Positions 15,190 through 23,594 of a DNA stretch of 64,000 nt are shown here, piece by piece. A model generated the notes under the pieces. It searched no databases. It had not been told where the DNA came from and saw nothing but the letters and a program-made list of their open reading frames with translations. The first letter of the stretch is position 1, and the number at the start of each line of letters is the position of its first letter. The stretch is from Mycolicibacterium gilvum (lineage in GTDB: Bacteria > Actinomycetota > Actinomycetes > Mycobacteriales > Mycobacteriaceae). Both the position numbers and the translations under genes were made by a program. The stretch lies in the NCBI RefSeq assembly GCF_900454025.1, contig NZ_UGQM01000001.1, positions 2,480,001 through 2,544,000 on the forward strand, written 5' to 3'.

Positions 15190-16166
15190 CGAAAGCGCTC
15201 CGGATGTACTTGTCGGGCAAGGGTCTCGACCGCGTAGGGCGCGCGGACTCCGAGGACCGCATCCTGGAGGGTCAGCACTGCGTAGCGGTCGTCACGGATG
15301 GCGGGTACGCCGGCGAGTTCGGGCCTGGACTGCAGGAACGCCCACTTGTCCTCCACCGACGGGGTGCCGAAGTAGTCGTAGATGACGATGACGTCCGGGT
15401 TGCGCTGTACCACCTGTTCCCACGAGACGTCGGCGAACGTGTCCTCGACATCGCCGAAAATGTTCGTCCCGCCCGCCAGTTCGATGATCTGGTTGCCGAT
15501 GCCCTGACGGCCGGCGGTGAACGCGGTGTCCTCGCCGCTGTCGTAGACGAAGATCTTCGCGGTGCGGACGCCGTCGACGGCCGCGGCTGCCGCCGCCACC
15601 CGGTCCTGCATCTCCTCGATGAGCGCGTCGGCCCGTTCCGGCACACCGAAGATCGCGGCGATCGTGCGGATCTCGGTGTGCACATCGTCCATCGTGATCG
15701 GTTCTGTCGCAAAGTATTCCGGGTTGAGATAGGTCGCGACGCCGGCATCGTGGAATGCCCGCCGGGAACGTCCGGCGGTGTCGTCGAACGCACTGGCATA
15801 CCCGCCGTAGACGAAATCGGGTGCCGCGGAGAGGACCTGCTCGAAGGACGCGTCCTTGTTCGACAACTGCGGGATCGACCGGTAGGCCTCGGCGTACCGC
15901 GGCAGCGGCGGATTGTCGGGGTAGACCGTGGCCACCACGGACTCGCCCAGTCCCAGTGCGAGCATCAACTCGACGGACTGCTGGAAGTAACCTACGGCGC
16001 GCTGTGGAGGAGCCTCGAGACGGATCTGCTCACCGCAGTTGTCGACCGACACGACCGCTGACGTGGCGCCCGACTCCGGCGGGGCGGACGCAGCGCAACC
16101 GGTCAGCGACACGAGGGCGGCCATCACCGCGGCGACAGAGGACAGGCAGCGACGTGAAGGCATCAT
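15186..16166 (-). CDS. btuF: Vitamin B12-type substrate-binding lipoprotein
   Basis: About 326 residues from the ATG at 16166 (GGAG seven bases upstream); a longer frame would use the riboswitch as coding sequence. Signal and lipobox LVSLTGC, then the helical-backbone binding protein fold: RAVGYFQQSVELMLALGLGESVVAT, APDFVYGGYAS, a Tyr/Asp-rich pocket, and a final lobe with VSWEQVVQRNPDVIVIYDY. Captures the ligand outside the membrane for BtuCD. Confidence 0.8.
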   Translation of the reverse strand: MMPSRRCLSSVAAVMAALVSLTGCAASAPPESGATSAVVSVDNCGEQIRLEAPPQRAVGYFQQSVELMLALGLGESVVATVYPDNPPLPRYAEAYRSIPQLSNKDASFEQVLSAAPDFVYGGYASAFDDTAGRSRRAFHDAGVATYLNPEYFATEPITMDDVHTEIRTIAAIFGVPERADALIEEMQDRVAAAAAAVDGVRTAKIFVYDSGEDTAFTAGRQGIGNQIIELAGGTNIFGDVEDTFADVSWEQVVQRNPDVIVIYDYFGTPSVEDKWAFLQSRPELAGVPAIRDDRYAVLTLQDAVLGVRAPYAVETLARQVHPERFR

Positions 16167-16199
16167 GCTTCGGCTCCATCCGGGATTTCCGCGTCCCAG

Positions 16200-16380
16200 C
16201 AAGAGGGCCGACGAGAGCAGTATCCTGACTCCCGGATCAGCGCTCACCCCGACCTTCCAGCCTCTCGGCCGTGGTCGACGTGGGGTTCGCTCCCCGGTCA
16301 CAGTGGCGGGACCGCGCCGGATTCACACCGGCTTCCTGCCTGTTCATCGGGGCCGGTCGGGTCGACCAGCCATACAGACC
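16200..16380 (-). promoter_or_regulatory. Cobalamin riboswitch
   Basis: On the minus strand the sequence GCCGGTGTGAATCCGGC, then CGGTCCCGCCACTGTGA, then GAGTCAGGATACTGC match in order the conserved core segments of the adenosylcobalamin riboswitch, including the B12-box-like end at 16213-16233. It lies in the leader of the btuF-btuC-btuD operon, so uptake should be repressed when cobalamin is plentiful. Confidence 0.9.
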
Positions 16381-16422
16381 TTAGCCGACCCGCCGCGCGT
16401 CACACCCGCCACCTGCGCAACG

Positions 16423-16458
16423 CAATCGGGCCCCACCGGTGACGGTGGGGCCCGATTG
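16423..16458. terminator. Very strong bidirectional hairpin
   Basis: Perfect 16-pair stem (16423-16438 with 16443-16458, containing CGGGCCCCACCG) and a GTGA loop. It lies 13 bases past the csbD-like stop and separates it from the B12 riboswitch region. Confidence 0.8.
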
Positions 16459-16471
16459 TCTGGGTGCGTGG

Positions 16472-16711
16472 CTACTTGGCGCTCTCTGCGCTCTCCTGGC
16501 GGGCCTCGGCGGCGCTGGCGGCGGCGCGGGCAGCCTCGGCCTCGGCTTCCTTCTTCGCGACGTCGCGCTCGGCTTCGGCCTTGTCCTGCTGGGCGCGGCC
16601 TTCTTCGCGCAGGCCGTCGTTGTCGGTCACGATGCCGGCAACTTCCTTGGCCTTGCCCTTGACGTCTTCGATGACACCTTCGACCGCGTTCTCAGGTCCG
16701 CTGTCGCCCAT
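16472..16711 (-). CDS. CsbD-family stress protein
   Basis: 79 residues. MGDSGPENAVEGVIEDVKGKAKEVAGIVTDND is the CsbD-like domain; the remainder is an Ala/Glu/Arg-rich helix (EAEAEAARAAASAAEAR). AAAGGAA precedes the ATG. CsbD proteins are general-stress proteins of unclear action. A SigF-like element (GTTG, 17 bases, GGGTAT; minus strand, 16750-16776) lies about 40 bases upstream, fitting stress control. Confidence 0.8.
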   Translation of the reverse strand: MGDSGPENAVEGVIEDVKGKAKEVAGIVTDNDGLREEGRAQQDKAEAERDVAKKEAEAEAARAAASAAEARQESAESAK

Positions 16712-16749
16712 GGCATTTCCTTTCGCCGTGTTTTCGAGGTGAGATCCCG

Positions 16750-16776
16750 ATACCCGTTCGCTATCCGGATACCAAC
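16750..16776 (-). promoter_or_regulatory. Possible SigF-type promoter of csbD-like gene
   Basis: Minus strand GTTG (16773-16776), 17-base spacer, GGGTAT (16750-16755). The -10 is perfect against the mycobacterial SigF consensus GTTT-N15-17-GGGTA; the -35 differs by one base. Confidence 0.45.
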
Positions 16777-16815
16777 TTCGTGTGACGGACGTCATGGCCC
16801 GGGGGCCGGGACCGG

Positions 16816-17094
16816 TTACAGGTGCGGTGCTTCCTTGATGGTGCTGTCTTGTTTGCCGACGGTCTGGCAGAACGCGGTGATCGACAGCCGGGTTCCGGTG
16901 AGCTCGGCGTTGGCGGGTTCGTTCTTGCCCTCGTCGGTGAGCATCTTGGTGATGGCTTCGTTCTGCTTCTTCTCGTCGGCGGACGCGAAGTCCGCGCACG
17001 TGGTGTCACCACCGTCATTGGTGACCTGAGAACAGCCGCTCAACACAGCCGTCGCCGCCAGTGCTGACATCAGAAAAACTTTCGCGTGCGTCAT
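16816..17094 (-). CDS. Small HdeA-like lipoprotein
   Basis: 92 residues. MSALAATAVLSGC is a signal with lipobox; the mature part TTCADFASADEKKQNEAITKML and ITAFCQTVG places two cysteines around a helical core, as in mycobacterial HdeA-like small lipoproteins. HdeA homologues in other bacteria are periplasmic acid-stress chaperones; whether this one acts so is unknown. Single gene. Confidence 0.65.
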   Translation of the reverse strand: MTHAKVFLMSALAATAVLSGCSQVTNDGGDTTCADFASADEKKQNEAITKMLTDEGKNEPANAELTGTRLSITAFCQTVGKQDSTIKEAPHL

Positions 17095-17145
17095 GGCTGT
17101 ACATGTTGCCCACGAAGCACACGGGCCAAACCACCCGCGCCGGGT

Positions 17146-17613
17146 CTAGCCCGTGCGCCAACCCGACCGCGCCGACCAGACGAACGGCGTGTGGCGCTGG
17201 GCACGCCGGTCCAGTCGTGCCAACGCCGCGGTGAGGTCGTCGGCGAGCGGCAGTTCGGATTCCGGGTCGCAGATCGACAGGAGCCGCCGCACGGGCGGAC
17301 TCGCGACGATCGCCCAGTCCACATCGCTGCGGGTGCAGTGCACGCTGATGTAGTACAACGCGGTGAAGCCCTGGCTTCCGAAGAAGTCGACGGCACGCAG
17401 ATCGAGCACGAGCTGCCGTGAAACCCGAAGGTGCCGTTCGACGTAGCGGGCGAGCTCGCGCCCGTTCACCGCGTCGACCTCGCCGACGACGGCGACCGCG
17501 ATTCGATTCGGAGAACAGGGACGTGTAGCGAAGATTGCTGCACCGCAACGGGTTTGGTCCTCATCGGACGAGATCGACGGCGCGAATATCCGCTCGGTCC
17601 TGATGGCTACCAT
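17146..17613 (-). CDS. STAS-domain anti-sigma factor antagonist
   Basis: 155 residues from the ATG at 17613; an ATG at 17679 is possible. The STAS fold is evident from VVGEVDAVNGREL, QLVLDLRAVDFFGSQG and ASPPVRRLLSI. S80 in DFFGSQG occupies the position phosphorylated in SpoIIAA/RsbV-type antagonists. Such proteins free sigma factors from anti-sigma kinases when dephosphorylated. The RsbP-like phosphatase at 41-42 kb and the SigF-family sigma genes at 23-25 kb are natural partners; the link is inferred. Confidence 0.8.
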   Translation of the reverse strand: MVAIRTERIFAPSISSDEDQTRCGAAIFATRPCSPNRIAVAVVGEVDAVNGRELARYVERHLRVSRQLVLDLRAVDFFGSQGFTALYYISVHCTRSDVDWAIVASPPVRRLLSICDPESELPLADDLTAALARLDRRAQRHTPFVWSARSGWRTG

Positions 17614-17862
17614 TCTCACTCTCACAGTTCGTGCGGAGGAGCCTCGCCGGTCGTCGCTGGCCGAGGGTGCGCTGAACAAGCGCTTCCGCGGGCTGATAGC
17701 TCAACCGTGAACCAGGATAGTACGAAATCCGAAGTTGTCGACACGCTTGCGACAAATTACCGAAATGTCGCCGTAGCCTGACGTTTTCCCACCCGGCGCG
17801 GGTAGTGATACTGACGGCTCCGTCAATCTGAGGTGTCCCCGGCGACGGAATCCGTAGGGCAC

Positions 17863-18303
17863 TCAGCGCGGAGGCAGGCGCACCACCTGGACGAAGAATT
17901 CGTCGATCTGGCGCACCGCGCTCATGAACTGGTCGAGGTCGACCGGTTTGGTCACGTACGCATTCGCGTGAAGCTTGTAGCTGCGCAGGATGTCCTCCTC
18001 CGCGGCCGAGGTCGTCAGCACCACGATCGGGATGTCGCACAGCTCGGGATCGGACTTGATCTGCTCGAGCAGTTGCCGACCGTCGTACTTCGGCAGGTTC
18101 AGGTCGAGGAGTACCAGATCAGGGCGAGGTGCCAGCTCGTGGGCTCCGCGCCGGTACAGGAAGTCCAGGCCCTCCTGCCCGTCGCGAGCGACGTGCAGCG
18201 TGTTGGCAATCTTGTTCTGCTCGAACGCTTCTCGGGTGATCAATTCGTCGCCGGCGTCATCCTCGACAAGGAGTACGTCGATCGATCGGGTGGGGGCTGT
18301 CAT
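17863..18303 (-). CDS. Single-domain response regulator (Rcp1-like)
   Basis: 146 residues from ATG 18303, preceded by GAAGGGAA. Receiver-only: VLLVEDDAGDELITREAF, LVLLDLNLPKYDG (phospho-acceptor Asp), VVLTTSA and YVTKPVDL. The GDELI and NLPKYDGRQLLEQIKSDP features are typical of the Rcp1/phytochrome-partner subgroup, which usually act in phosphorelays or on a PP2C or GAF kinase. No kinase adjoins it. Confidence 0.85.
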   Translation of the reverse strand: MTAPTRSIDVLLVEDDAGDELITREAFEQNKIANTLHVARDGQEGLDFLYRRGAHELAPRPDLVLLDLNLPKYDGRQLLEQIKSDPELCDIPIVVLTTSAAEEDILRSYKLHANAYVTKPVDLDQFMSAVRQIDEFFVQVVRLPPR

Positions 18304-18500
18304 CGGATTCCCTTCAGGGCCTTGGGGTCGCGCTGAGGTTGCGCAGAGGTCGCGCATGCGACGTTTCGCTCTGGCGTTGGCGCTGAATGCTGAACGGCAA
18401 CCCGGTCGAACACCTGCGAACTGGTGATGCTTCGGTTCAGCGGGTGCTTCATTGTCGCACAGAACCCGGGACCGATCCCGGGTTCTGCGCAGCGTGATCC

Positions 18501-19079
18501 TCAGAGCAGTCGCGAGTCGAGGAAGGTGAGCGCGCGGTCGACGACGTCGCCGGGCAGCGGGTTGTTGTGCGACGCGGCGATGAGCACGCCGACGACGGCG
18601 CCGGCGATGACCCGCCGCTCCATCGCGTCCGTCGGTTCGGGCAGACGGTGCGCGAGACCGTCGGCGATCAACCCGAGCAGCCGGACGTACTTGTTGTAGA
18701 CCAGCCCGCGCGCGTCGGGCACCGTGTACAGCAGTCGCTGACCCAGGATCGCGTTGTCCCGCTCCTCTGGAGACAGCCCGGCGAACACCTCGGCGACGGC
18801 GTGCCGGTACGCGGCGATCGGGGACATGTCAGACGGTGCGGCGACGAAGGCGTCGACGATCGGTGTGGTGTGGTCGTCGGAGAGCAGGACGGCCTCTTTG
18901 ACGGCGAAGTACCGGTAGAACGTACTCGGCGAGATCTCGGCCGCATCGGCGATCTGTTCCACCGTGGTGTTTGCGTAGCCCTGATCCTCGAACAGGCGGA
19001 AGGCCTCGCGGCGGATCGCGAGCCGGGTGGCGGCTTTCTTGCGTTCGCGCAGCCCCCGCGTCTCGCCGGATTGCGTCAC
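18501..19079 (-). CDS. TetR-family regulator
   Basis: About 192 residues from a GTG at 19079 (GTG 19085 is an alternative). The N-terminal helix-turn-helix reads REAFRLFEDQGYANTTVEQIADAAEISPSTFYRYF; the C-terminal helices form a ligand-binding domain without a recognised specificity. It is divergent from the small protein at 19166. A longer upstream frame is a shadow. Confidence 0.85.
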   Translation of the reverse strand: MTQSGETRGLRERKKAATRLAIRREAFRLFEDQGYANTTVEQIADAAEISPSTFYRYFAVKEAVLLSDDHTTPIVDAFVAAPSDMSPIAAYRHAVAEVFAGLSPEERDNAILGQRLLYTVPDARGLVYNKYVRLLGLIADGLAHRLPEPTDAMERRVIAGAVVGVLIAASHNNPLPGDVVDRALTFLDSRLL

Positions 19080-19165
19080 CGGCACAGTGTGGCAGCCGAC
19101 ACCCTGGACCGGACGCGGCATCCGGATTTGCCCGGAATGGGGGCGGTCGGCGCTAGAGTGCAGCG

Positions 19166-19393
19166 ATGGCACAAGTGCAAGGCGACGATGCCGGTCTGGC
19201 GGTCGGCCGCCGGGTCCGCACCGTCGGAGATGACGGGGCGACGGGAGAGATCGTCGAGGATTTCGGGGACCTTGCGGGGACGCCGGTGGTCGTCGATGCC
19301 GAGTCGACCGTCCGGTCGCGCCGCTGGGCTGTCGCTCTTGACGACGGTCAGCTGGTTTTTCTCGACGACGATCAGCTCGAGCTGCTGAATTAG
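19166..19393 (+). CDS. Conserved small mycobacterial protein (75 aa)
   Basis: MAQVQGDDAGLAVGRRVRTVGDDGATGEIVEDFGD, then VVVDAESTVRSRRWAVALDDGQLVFLDDDQ: a small beta-rich acidic protein reminiscent of PRC-barrel or KOW-like folds. It overlaps the end of the leftward glycosyltransferase gene by four bases. No function is known to me. Confidence 0.6.
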   Translation: MAQVQGDDAGLAVGRRVRTVGDDGATGEIVEDFGDLAGTPVVVDAESTVRSRRWAVALDDGQLVFLDDDQLELLN

Positions 19394-20241
19394 ACGAGCC
19401 CGGCCCGACCCGGCCGGGTTCCCGCCACGTGTGGCGTGCCATCGGGGTCCCGGGTGATCAGCCCGCGATCTTCGAACGTGCTCAACCAGCCCTCCATCGG
19501 CCACTCACCCCACCGGCGGTGGAACAGTCGCGCGTTGCGCACGATGTCGGCGAGATGCTGCACCGGGGGGTTGCTGACGGCGTGGTGCTGATGGAATGCG
19601 TGCGCGCCGCCGACCCATCGCATCGGGACATTCCTGGCGGCGGCGCAGCGGGCGAAGTCGGTGTCTTCGCCGCCGTACCCCTGATACTCCTCGCAGAATC
19701 CGCCGACGGTGCGCCAGGTGTCCGCAGTCACCGCGAACGACAGCGACCAGAACAGCGCGTAATCCGTGGTGCACACCACGGTGTCGCCCGGCGGTGAGGG
19801 ACGGGCGGGGTGCGGGTCGATCGCATCGTCCGGAACGGGCAGGGGGTAGCCGCGCGTACCCGGTGGCGGGAGGTAGGTGACGGGGCCGCACAGCAGCGCG
19901 TCGCGGTGGTCACCGTGATCCGCGGCCGCGCGATAGCGCGCGATCAGACGCGGTGACGGGATGCAGTCGACGTCGAGGAAGACGATCAACTCGGCCGCCG
20001 CGTCGAGGGCGGCGTCGGCTCCGAGGTTGCGGGCCATTGCCAGGGGCAGGTGCGGTCCGGCTGCGCACTCGAGGACGGTTGCCGCTGCGTTCTCCTCGCG
20101 CACCACGCCCGCGATCGCCGGGTCGGCCAGCGCAACCACGAAGTGCGTGTCGGGCTGCTCAGCGCTGAGGCGCAGGCCGCGCAGCTGCCGCCGGAGATGC
20201 CCGTGCCGCCCGTGGGCGACGGTCACGACGGCGGTCTTCAC
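19390..20241 (-). CDS. GT2-type glycosyltransferase
   Basis: 283 residues from a GTG overlapping the previous stop (GTGA). FLDVDCIPSPRL contains the DxD metal-binding motif, preceded by LPLAMARNLGADAAL (family NxG... loop); GGFCEEYQGYGGEDTDFARC supplies the ED catalytic-base motif of GT2/galactosyltransferase-like enzymes. Cytoplasmic, no membrane helix. Last gene of a four-gene transferase operon. Confidence 0.85.
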   Translation of the reverse strand: MKTAVVTVAHGRHGHLRRQLRGLRLSAEQPDTHFVVALADPAIAGVVREENAAATVLECAAGPHLPLAMARNLGADAALDAAAELIVFLDVDCIPSPRLIARYRAAADHGDHRDALLCGPVTYLPPPGTRGYPLPVPDDAIDPHPARPSPPGDTVVCTTDYALFWSLSFAVTADTWRTVGGFCEEYQGYGGEDTDFARCAAARNVPMRWVGGAHAFHQHHAVSNPPVQHLADIVRNARLFHRRWGEWPMEGWLSTFEDRGLITRDPDGTPHVAGTRPGRAGLV

Positions 20242-21254
20242 GCGACCGGCCGTCGGCAGCGGTGCGCGGTGTCTTCGATGGCCTCGGCGGCGCGTGCGGC
20301 CGCACCGTCGACACGCCAGCGTCGCCACCGACCCGGATCGGACTCTCGCGCGGTCTGCAACAGCAGCGGCCATGCGTCGTCGTCCGGCCATCCGGTGGCG
20401 GTGGCGGCCAGCCCGTGGCGCGCAAGGACGTTGGCGGTGGCCTCCTGCTCGTCGAAGGGCCGTGGCTGCGGGATGACGATGGCGCGCCGCCGCGCCGCCG
20501 CGAGGTCGGCGACGCTGTTCTGACCGGCGTGGCTCACCACGACGTCCGCGTCACAGATGGCCGCCCACGGATCGTCCACCCAGTCCCCGCCTGCACCGCC
20601 GAGCGCATTCCACCGGACCCCGTCCGGTCCCGCCGACGGTATCCGTTCGTCGAACCCACCACCGTCCCCGCCGAGCAGCAGCACGCTCAACTCCCCGGCC
20701 CTGATCCGGGCGTCCCGATCGGCGTCGTACCCGTCGACCGTGCGCCCCTCGAACCGGCTGATACCGCCGACGTAGCTCGTCTTCGCCGCGTGCGGGAGGA
20801 GCCAGCGGGGTGTGTTCAGCTCGCGCGGCCACGGGGCGAGGATGTGGTCGGCGACCTGGTAGACCAACGTGTGCGCCGGGTCGGTGCGATCGCCGGGCTG
20901 GGCCACGACGATGACGGGCACCCCGAGGAGTCGCAGGAACACGGCAACCTCCACCGACACGTCGACGACGCACGCATCGGGGCCGGTGTCGGCCACCCAC
21001 TCGGCGAGGGCCTGCATGCGCGCGCCGTAGCCGGCGTCGTGGTGGGGTGCCCAGTGCAGGGCGCCGTGCGCCGTGGGTTCGGCGACGTGCTCCGCGGTGT
21101 CGTCACGGGGGAGGGTGACGGTCGCGGTGAAGGGATGCGCCTCAGGCAAGGGTCGAGAGGTCAGCGCTGTGACAGGCCGCTGCAGGTGTGCGCTGATGCT
21201 GACGGCTCGCGCCATGTGGCCATGGCCGTGATGGTGGATGTAGTAACCGATCAT
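20238..21254 (-). CDS. MurG/GT28-like glycosyltransferase
   Basis: 338 residues. IHHHGHGHMARA at the start resembles the glycine/His loop of GT-B transferases; LSVLLLGGDGGGFDERI and CDADVVVSHAGQNSVADLAAARRRAIVIPQPRPFDEQ match the C-terminal donor-binding part of MurG-like enzymes. Overlaps the previous gene by 113 bases; the start at 21254 has GAGAAG upstream. Confidence 0.8.
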   Translation of the reverse strand: MIGYYIHHHGHGHMARAVSISAHLQRPVTALTSRPLPEAHPFTATVTLPRDDTAEHVAEPTAHGALHWAPHHDAGYGARMQALAEWVADTGPDACVVDVSVEVAVFLRLLGVPVIVVAQPGDRTDPAHTLVYQVADHILAPWPRELNTPRWLLPHAAKTSYVGGISRFEGRTVDGYDADRDARIRAGELSVLLLGGDGGGFDERIPSAGPDGVRWNALGGAGGDWVDDPWAAICDADVVVSHAGQNSVADLAAARRRAIVIPQPRPFDEQEATANVLARHGLAATATGWPDDDAWPLLLQTARESDPGRWRRWRVDGAAARAAEAIEDTAHRCRRPVA

Positions 21255-22341
21255 CGGTGTCGTCGCTTCTCGCAGAGATCATCTGCCGGTAGAGGGACAG
21301 GTAGGCATCGACCATCGCAGTGGCCGAACACCGCCGGATCGCGTGCTCGCGCACCGCCTTTCGAGAGAGTCGGGACGCGGCCGGTATCGCGGCGGCGAGG
21401 GCGTCGACGTCGTTGGGCGGGACCAGCAACCCCGCCTCGGCCGACACCAGCTCCGGGATCCCGCCGCGCTCGAAGGCGACCACCGGCGTTCCGCAGCACA
21501 TCGCCTCGGCGACCACCAGACCGTAGGGCTCGTCCCAGACCGGGGTGACGAGCGCGACGGCCGCCGAGCCCACCAGGCGCGCCAGCTCCCGGTGGACGAG
21601 GTGCCCTGCGTAGCGCACGTCAGGGCCAAGGTGCGGCTCGACGTGCTCGGCGTAGTAGAGCGGATCGGAGATCGGACCGGCGAGCGTGATGGTCCGGCCC
21701 GCGCGGCGGGCGGCGGCGATCGCCAGATGGGGCGCCTTCTCGGCGGTGAGCCTGCCGAACCACACCACCGAGTCACCACCGGGGCCCAACGGCCACGCCC
21801 GCGCGTCGATACCGTTGGGCACCACCGTGAACGGTCCTCCGCTGGACGCCCACGCCGCCGCGGTGTGCGCCGACACCGCGGCGAATCGGGTTCCGTGCCG
21901 GTGCGACGCCTGGATCGCCGACTCCAGCCAGGGTGTGGGCGGGGTGTGGACGGTGGTCAACATCGGTGTGGACAGCGTCGCGGCCATCGCCACCGGCAGG
22001 TAGTGCAGGCTGTGGTTGTGGACGACGTCGAAACTTCCGGCGTCGATGCCCGCCAGCTGCATCATCAGGGCGAGGTAGGCGTGGTGGTCGGCCATGAAGT
22101 CCGCGGCCGGCATCGAGACGTCCGACATCGCGGCGCCGGACAGCCGTAGCGGGTGCACCGACAGCGAGGCACAGTCCAGGTCGGCGTCCGAACCGTCGGC
22201 GGCGTAGAGCGCGACGGTGTGTCCCTGATCGGCGAGCGCCTTTGCGAGGTGCCAGACGTGGGCCTCCAGGCCGCCGGCAAAAGGCTGGCGGATGGGAAAC
22301 CGCGACGAGGCGATCAAGGCGATCCGCAGCGGCGTCGTCAT
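21142..22341 (-). CDS. GT4-family glycosyltransferase
   Basis: 399 residues, starting MTTPLRIALIASSRFPIRQPFAGGLEAHVWHLAKALADQGH, the usual GT4 N-terminus; FTVVPNGIDARAWP, GRLTAEKAPHLAI and PYGLVVAEAMCCGTPVVAFERGGIPELV (Glu-rich donor site) follow. The last ~40 residues are an Arg/His/Pro-rich extension lying over the start of the next gene. Coupled to the first gene by ATGA. Confidence 0.88.
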   Translation of the reverse strand: MTTPLRIALIASSRFPIRQPFAGGLEAHVWHLAKALADQGHTVALYAADGSDADLDCASLSVHPLRLSGAAMSDVSMPAADFMADHHAYLALMMQLAGIDAGSFDVVHNHSLHYLPVAMAATLSTPMLTTVHTPPTPWLESAIQASHRHGTRFAAVSAHTAAAWASSGGPFTVVPNGIDARAWPLGPGGDSVVWFGRLTAEKAPHLAIAAARRAGRTITLAGPISDPLYYAEHVEPHLGPDVRYAGHLVHRELARLVGSAAVALVTPVWDEPYGLVVAEAMCCGTPVVAFERGGIPELVSAEAGLLVPPNDVDALAAAIPAASRLSRKAVREHAIRRCSATAMVDAYLSLYRQMISARSDDTDDRLLHPPSRPWPHGASRQHQRTPAAACHSADLSTLA

Positions 22342-23402
22342 CGGAGAACCTGACGGTAGATCGCGTGGTGCGCCGAGGCCAGCATGGAGCGCTCCGTCCT
22401 GCGCTCGGTCCATGTCGCCCTCGGCGCGGGGGTCCCGCCGAGCCAGTCGCCGTAGGCGAGTTCGACAGCGCTGCTCAGGGAGTCGACGTCGAATTCCTCT
22501 TCGGTGAAGGTGTATTCGTGGCAGGGGCGTTGCTCGCTGTAGAACCCGCAGCTGGGGGCGATCACGGCGGTGCCGAGGTCGTAGCAGGCCTCCAGCCATC
22601 CGGAGTGCGTGCCGAATCGGTACGGCAGTACCGATACCTGCAGCGACGCGAGGTAATCCCACAGCTGCGCATCGGAAAAGTAGGGGTGCTCGGTGACCCG
22701 GACGTGTTCGTAGTCGCCGAAGGCGCGCACCGCCTCCCCGATATCCGGTGCGTACCAATGATTGTCGGGGATGAACACTTCGTCGTGGATGTTGATCGCC
22801 AGTTGGGCGGCGGGCAGTCGGGAGGTGATCTCGGTCAGCGCGGCGAGGACCGGAAGGGGGTCCATGTTCGCCCGGATGCTCTTGACGTGCACTCCCACCA
22901 CGAAGCGGTCGGTGGGGACGCGGGCCGCCTCGATGCGACGACGGTCGAGGACGTGGGGGTGGGGGAGTACAACGGCGTCCTTGTCCCACCGCCGCCGGAT
23001 CTCCTGCGCGGCGCCGGGGGTGAGCGTGATCAACGCGTCGGCGGCGGCGACGAGGACATCCTGCTGCACCGTGTGCTCGACCGGGTCGACATGGTGGGGG
23101 TTGCGCAGATCGTGCACCGTGTACACGAGCGGCTTGTCGCAGGCCTTGAGTTCCTGCACCACACCGGTCAACACGTCGGCGCCGACAGCGTCGAAGCCGA
23201 AATGGACGTGGAACACGTCGAAGAGATCGTGATGGGCGCCGACCCAGCCTGGTTCGAGCATCAGCGGCGGCCACCAGCCGCCGGGCACCTTCCGTCGGTC
23301 AGCGGGTACCGGGTCCTGCAGACGAACGACCCCGGGGATGTCAGGGTGGGACAGGTGCCGCACGTAGACGTGCGAGCCGGGCACCGAGGCAACGCGCAAC
23401 AA
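22338..23402 (-). CDS. Glycosyltransferase (GT4-like), first gene of operon
   Basis: 354 residues. FHVHFGFDAVGADVLTGVV and VYTVHDLRNPH form the N-terminal GT-B half; SVLPYRFGTHSGWLEACYDLGTAVIAPSCGFY is the donor-binding half. It leads a four-gene leftward operon with overlapping junctions. A SigF-like promoter is seen about 100 bases upstream (23500-23523). The glycan built is unknown; no polymerase, flippase or sugar-nucleotide gene adjoins. Confidence 0.8.
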   Translation of the reverse strand: MLRVASVPGSHVYVRHLSHPDIPGVVRLQDPVPADRRKVPGGWWPPLMLEPGWVGAHHDLFDVFHVHFGFDAVGADVLTGVVQELKACDKPLVYTVHDLRNPHHVDPVEHTVQQDVLVAAADALITLTPGAAQEIRRRWDKDAVVLPHPHVLDRRRIEAARVPTDRFVVGVHVKSIRANMDPLPVLAALTEITSRLPAAQLAINIHDEVFIPDNHWYAPDIGEAVRAFGDYEHVRVTEHPYFSDAQLWDYLASLQVSVLPYRFGTHSGWLEACYDLGTAVIAPSCGFYSEQRPCHEYTFTEEEFDVDSLSSAVELAYGDWLGGTPAPRATWTERRTERSMLASAHHAIYRQVLR

Positions 23403-23499
23403 ATCACGACTCCTATCCGGGTGAGGTGTGTCGCGAGGCGGGGACGCACGCGCCGCGAGGCCGTCGTCCCGGGTTGCCCGGCGAACGTATGACTGCGCT

Positions 23500-23523
23500 T
23501 ACCCGCCGCAAGAGGGTCAAAAC
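23500..23523 (-). promoter_or_regulatory. SigF-type promoter of glycosyltransferase operon
   Basis: Minus strand GTTT (23520-23523), 15-base spacer, GGGTA (23500-23504), followed by A. Both boxes match the mycobacterial SigF consensus. It is about 100 bases from the first transferase start and just downstream of the sigma gene. Confidence 0.65.
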
Positions 23524-23594
23524 GTGACCGGATGTGACGTGAATCCGACTGTGCTGCGACCGCTTTCGACGCTGCGCGGAGACGTGGGGAGGAG

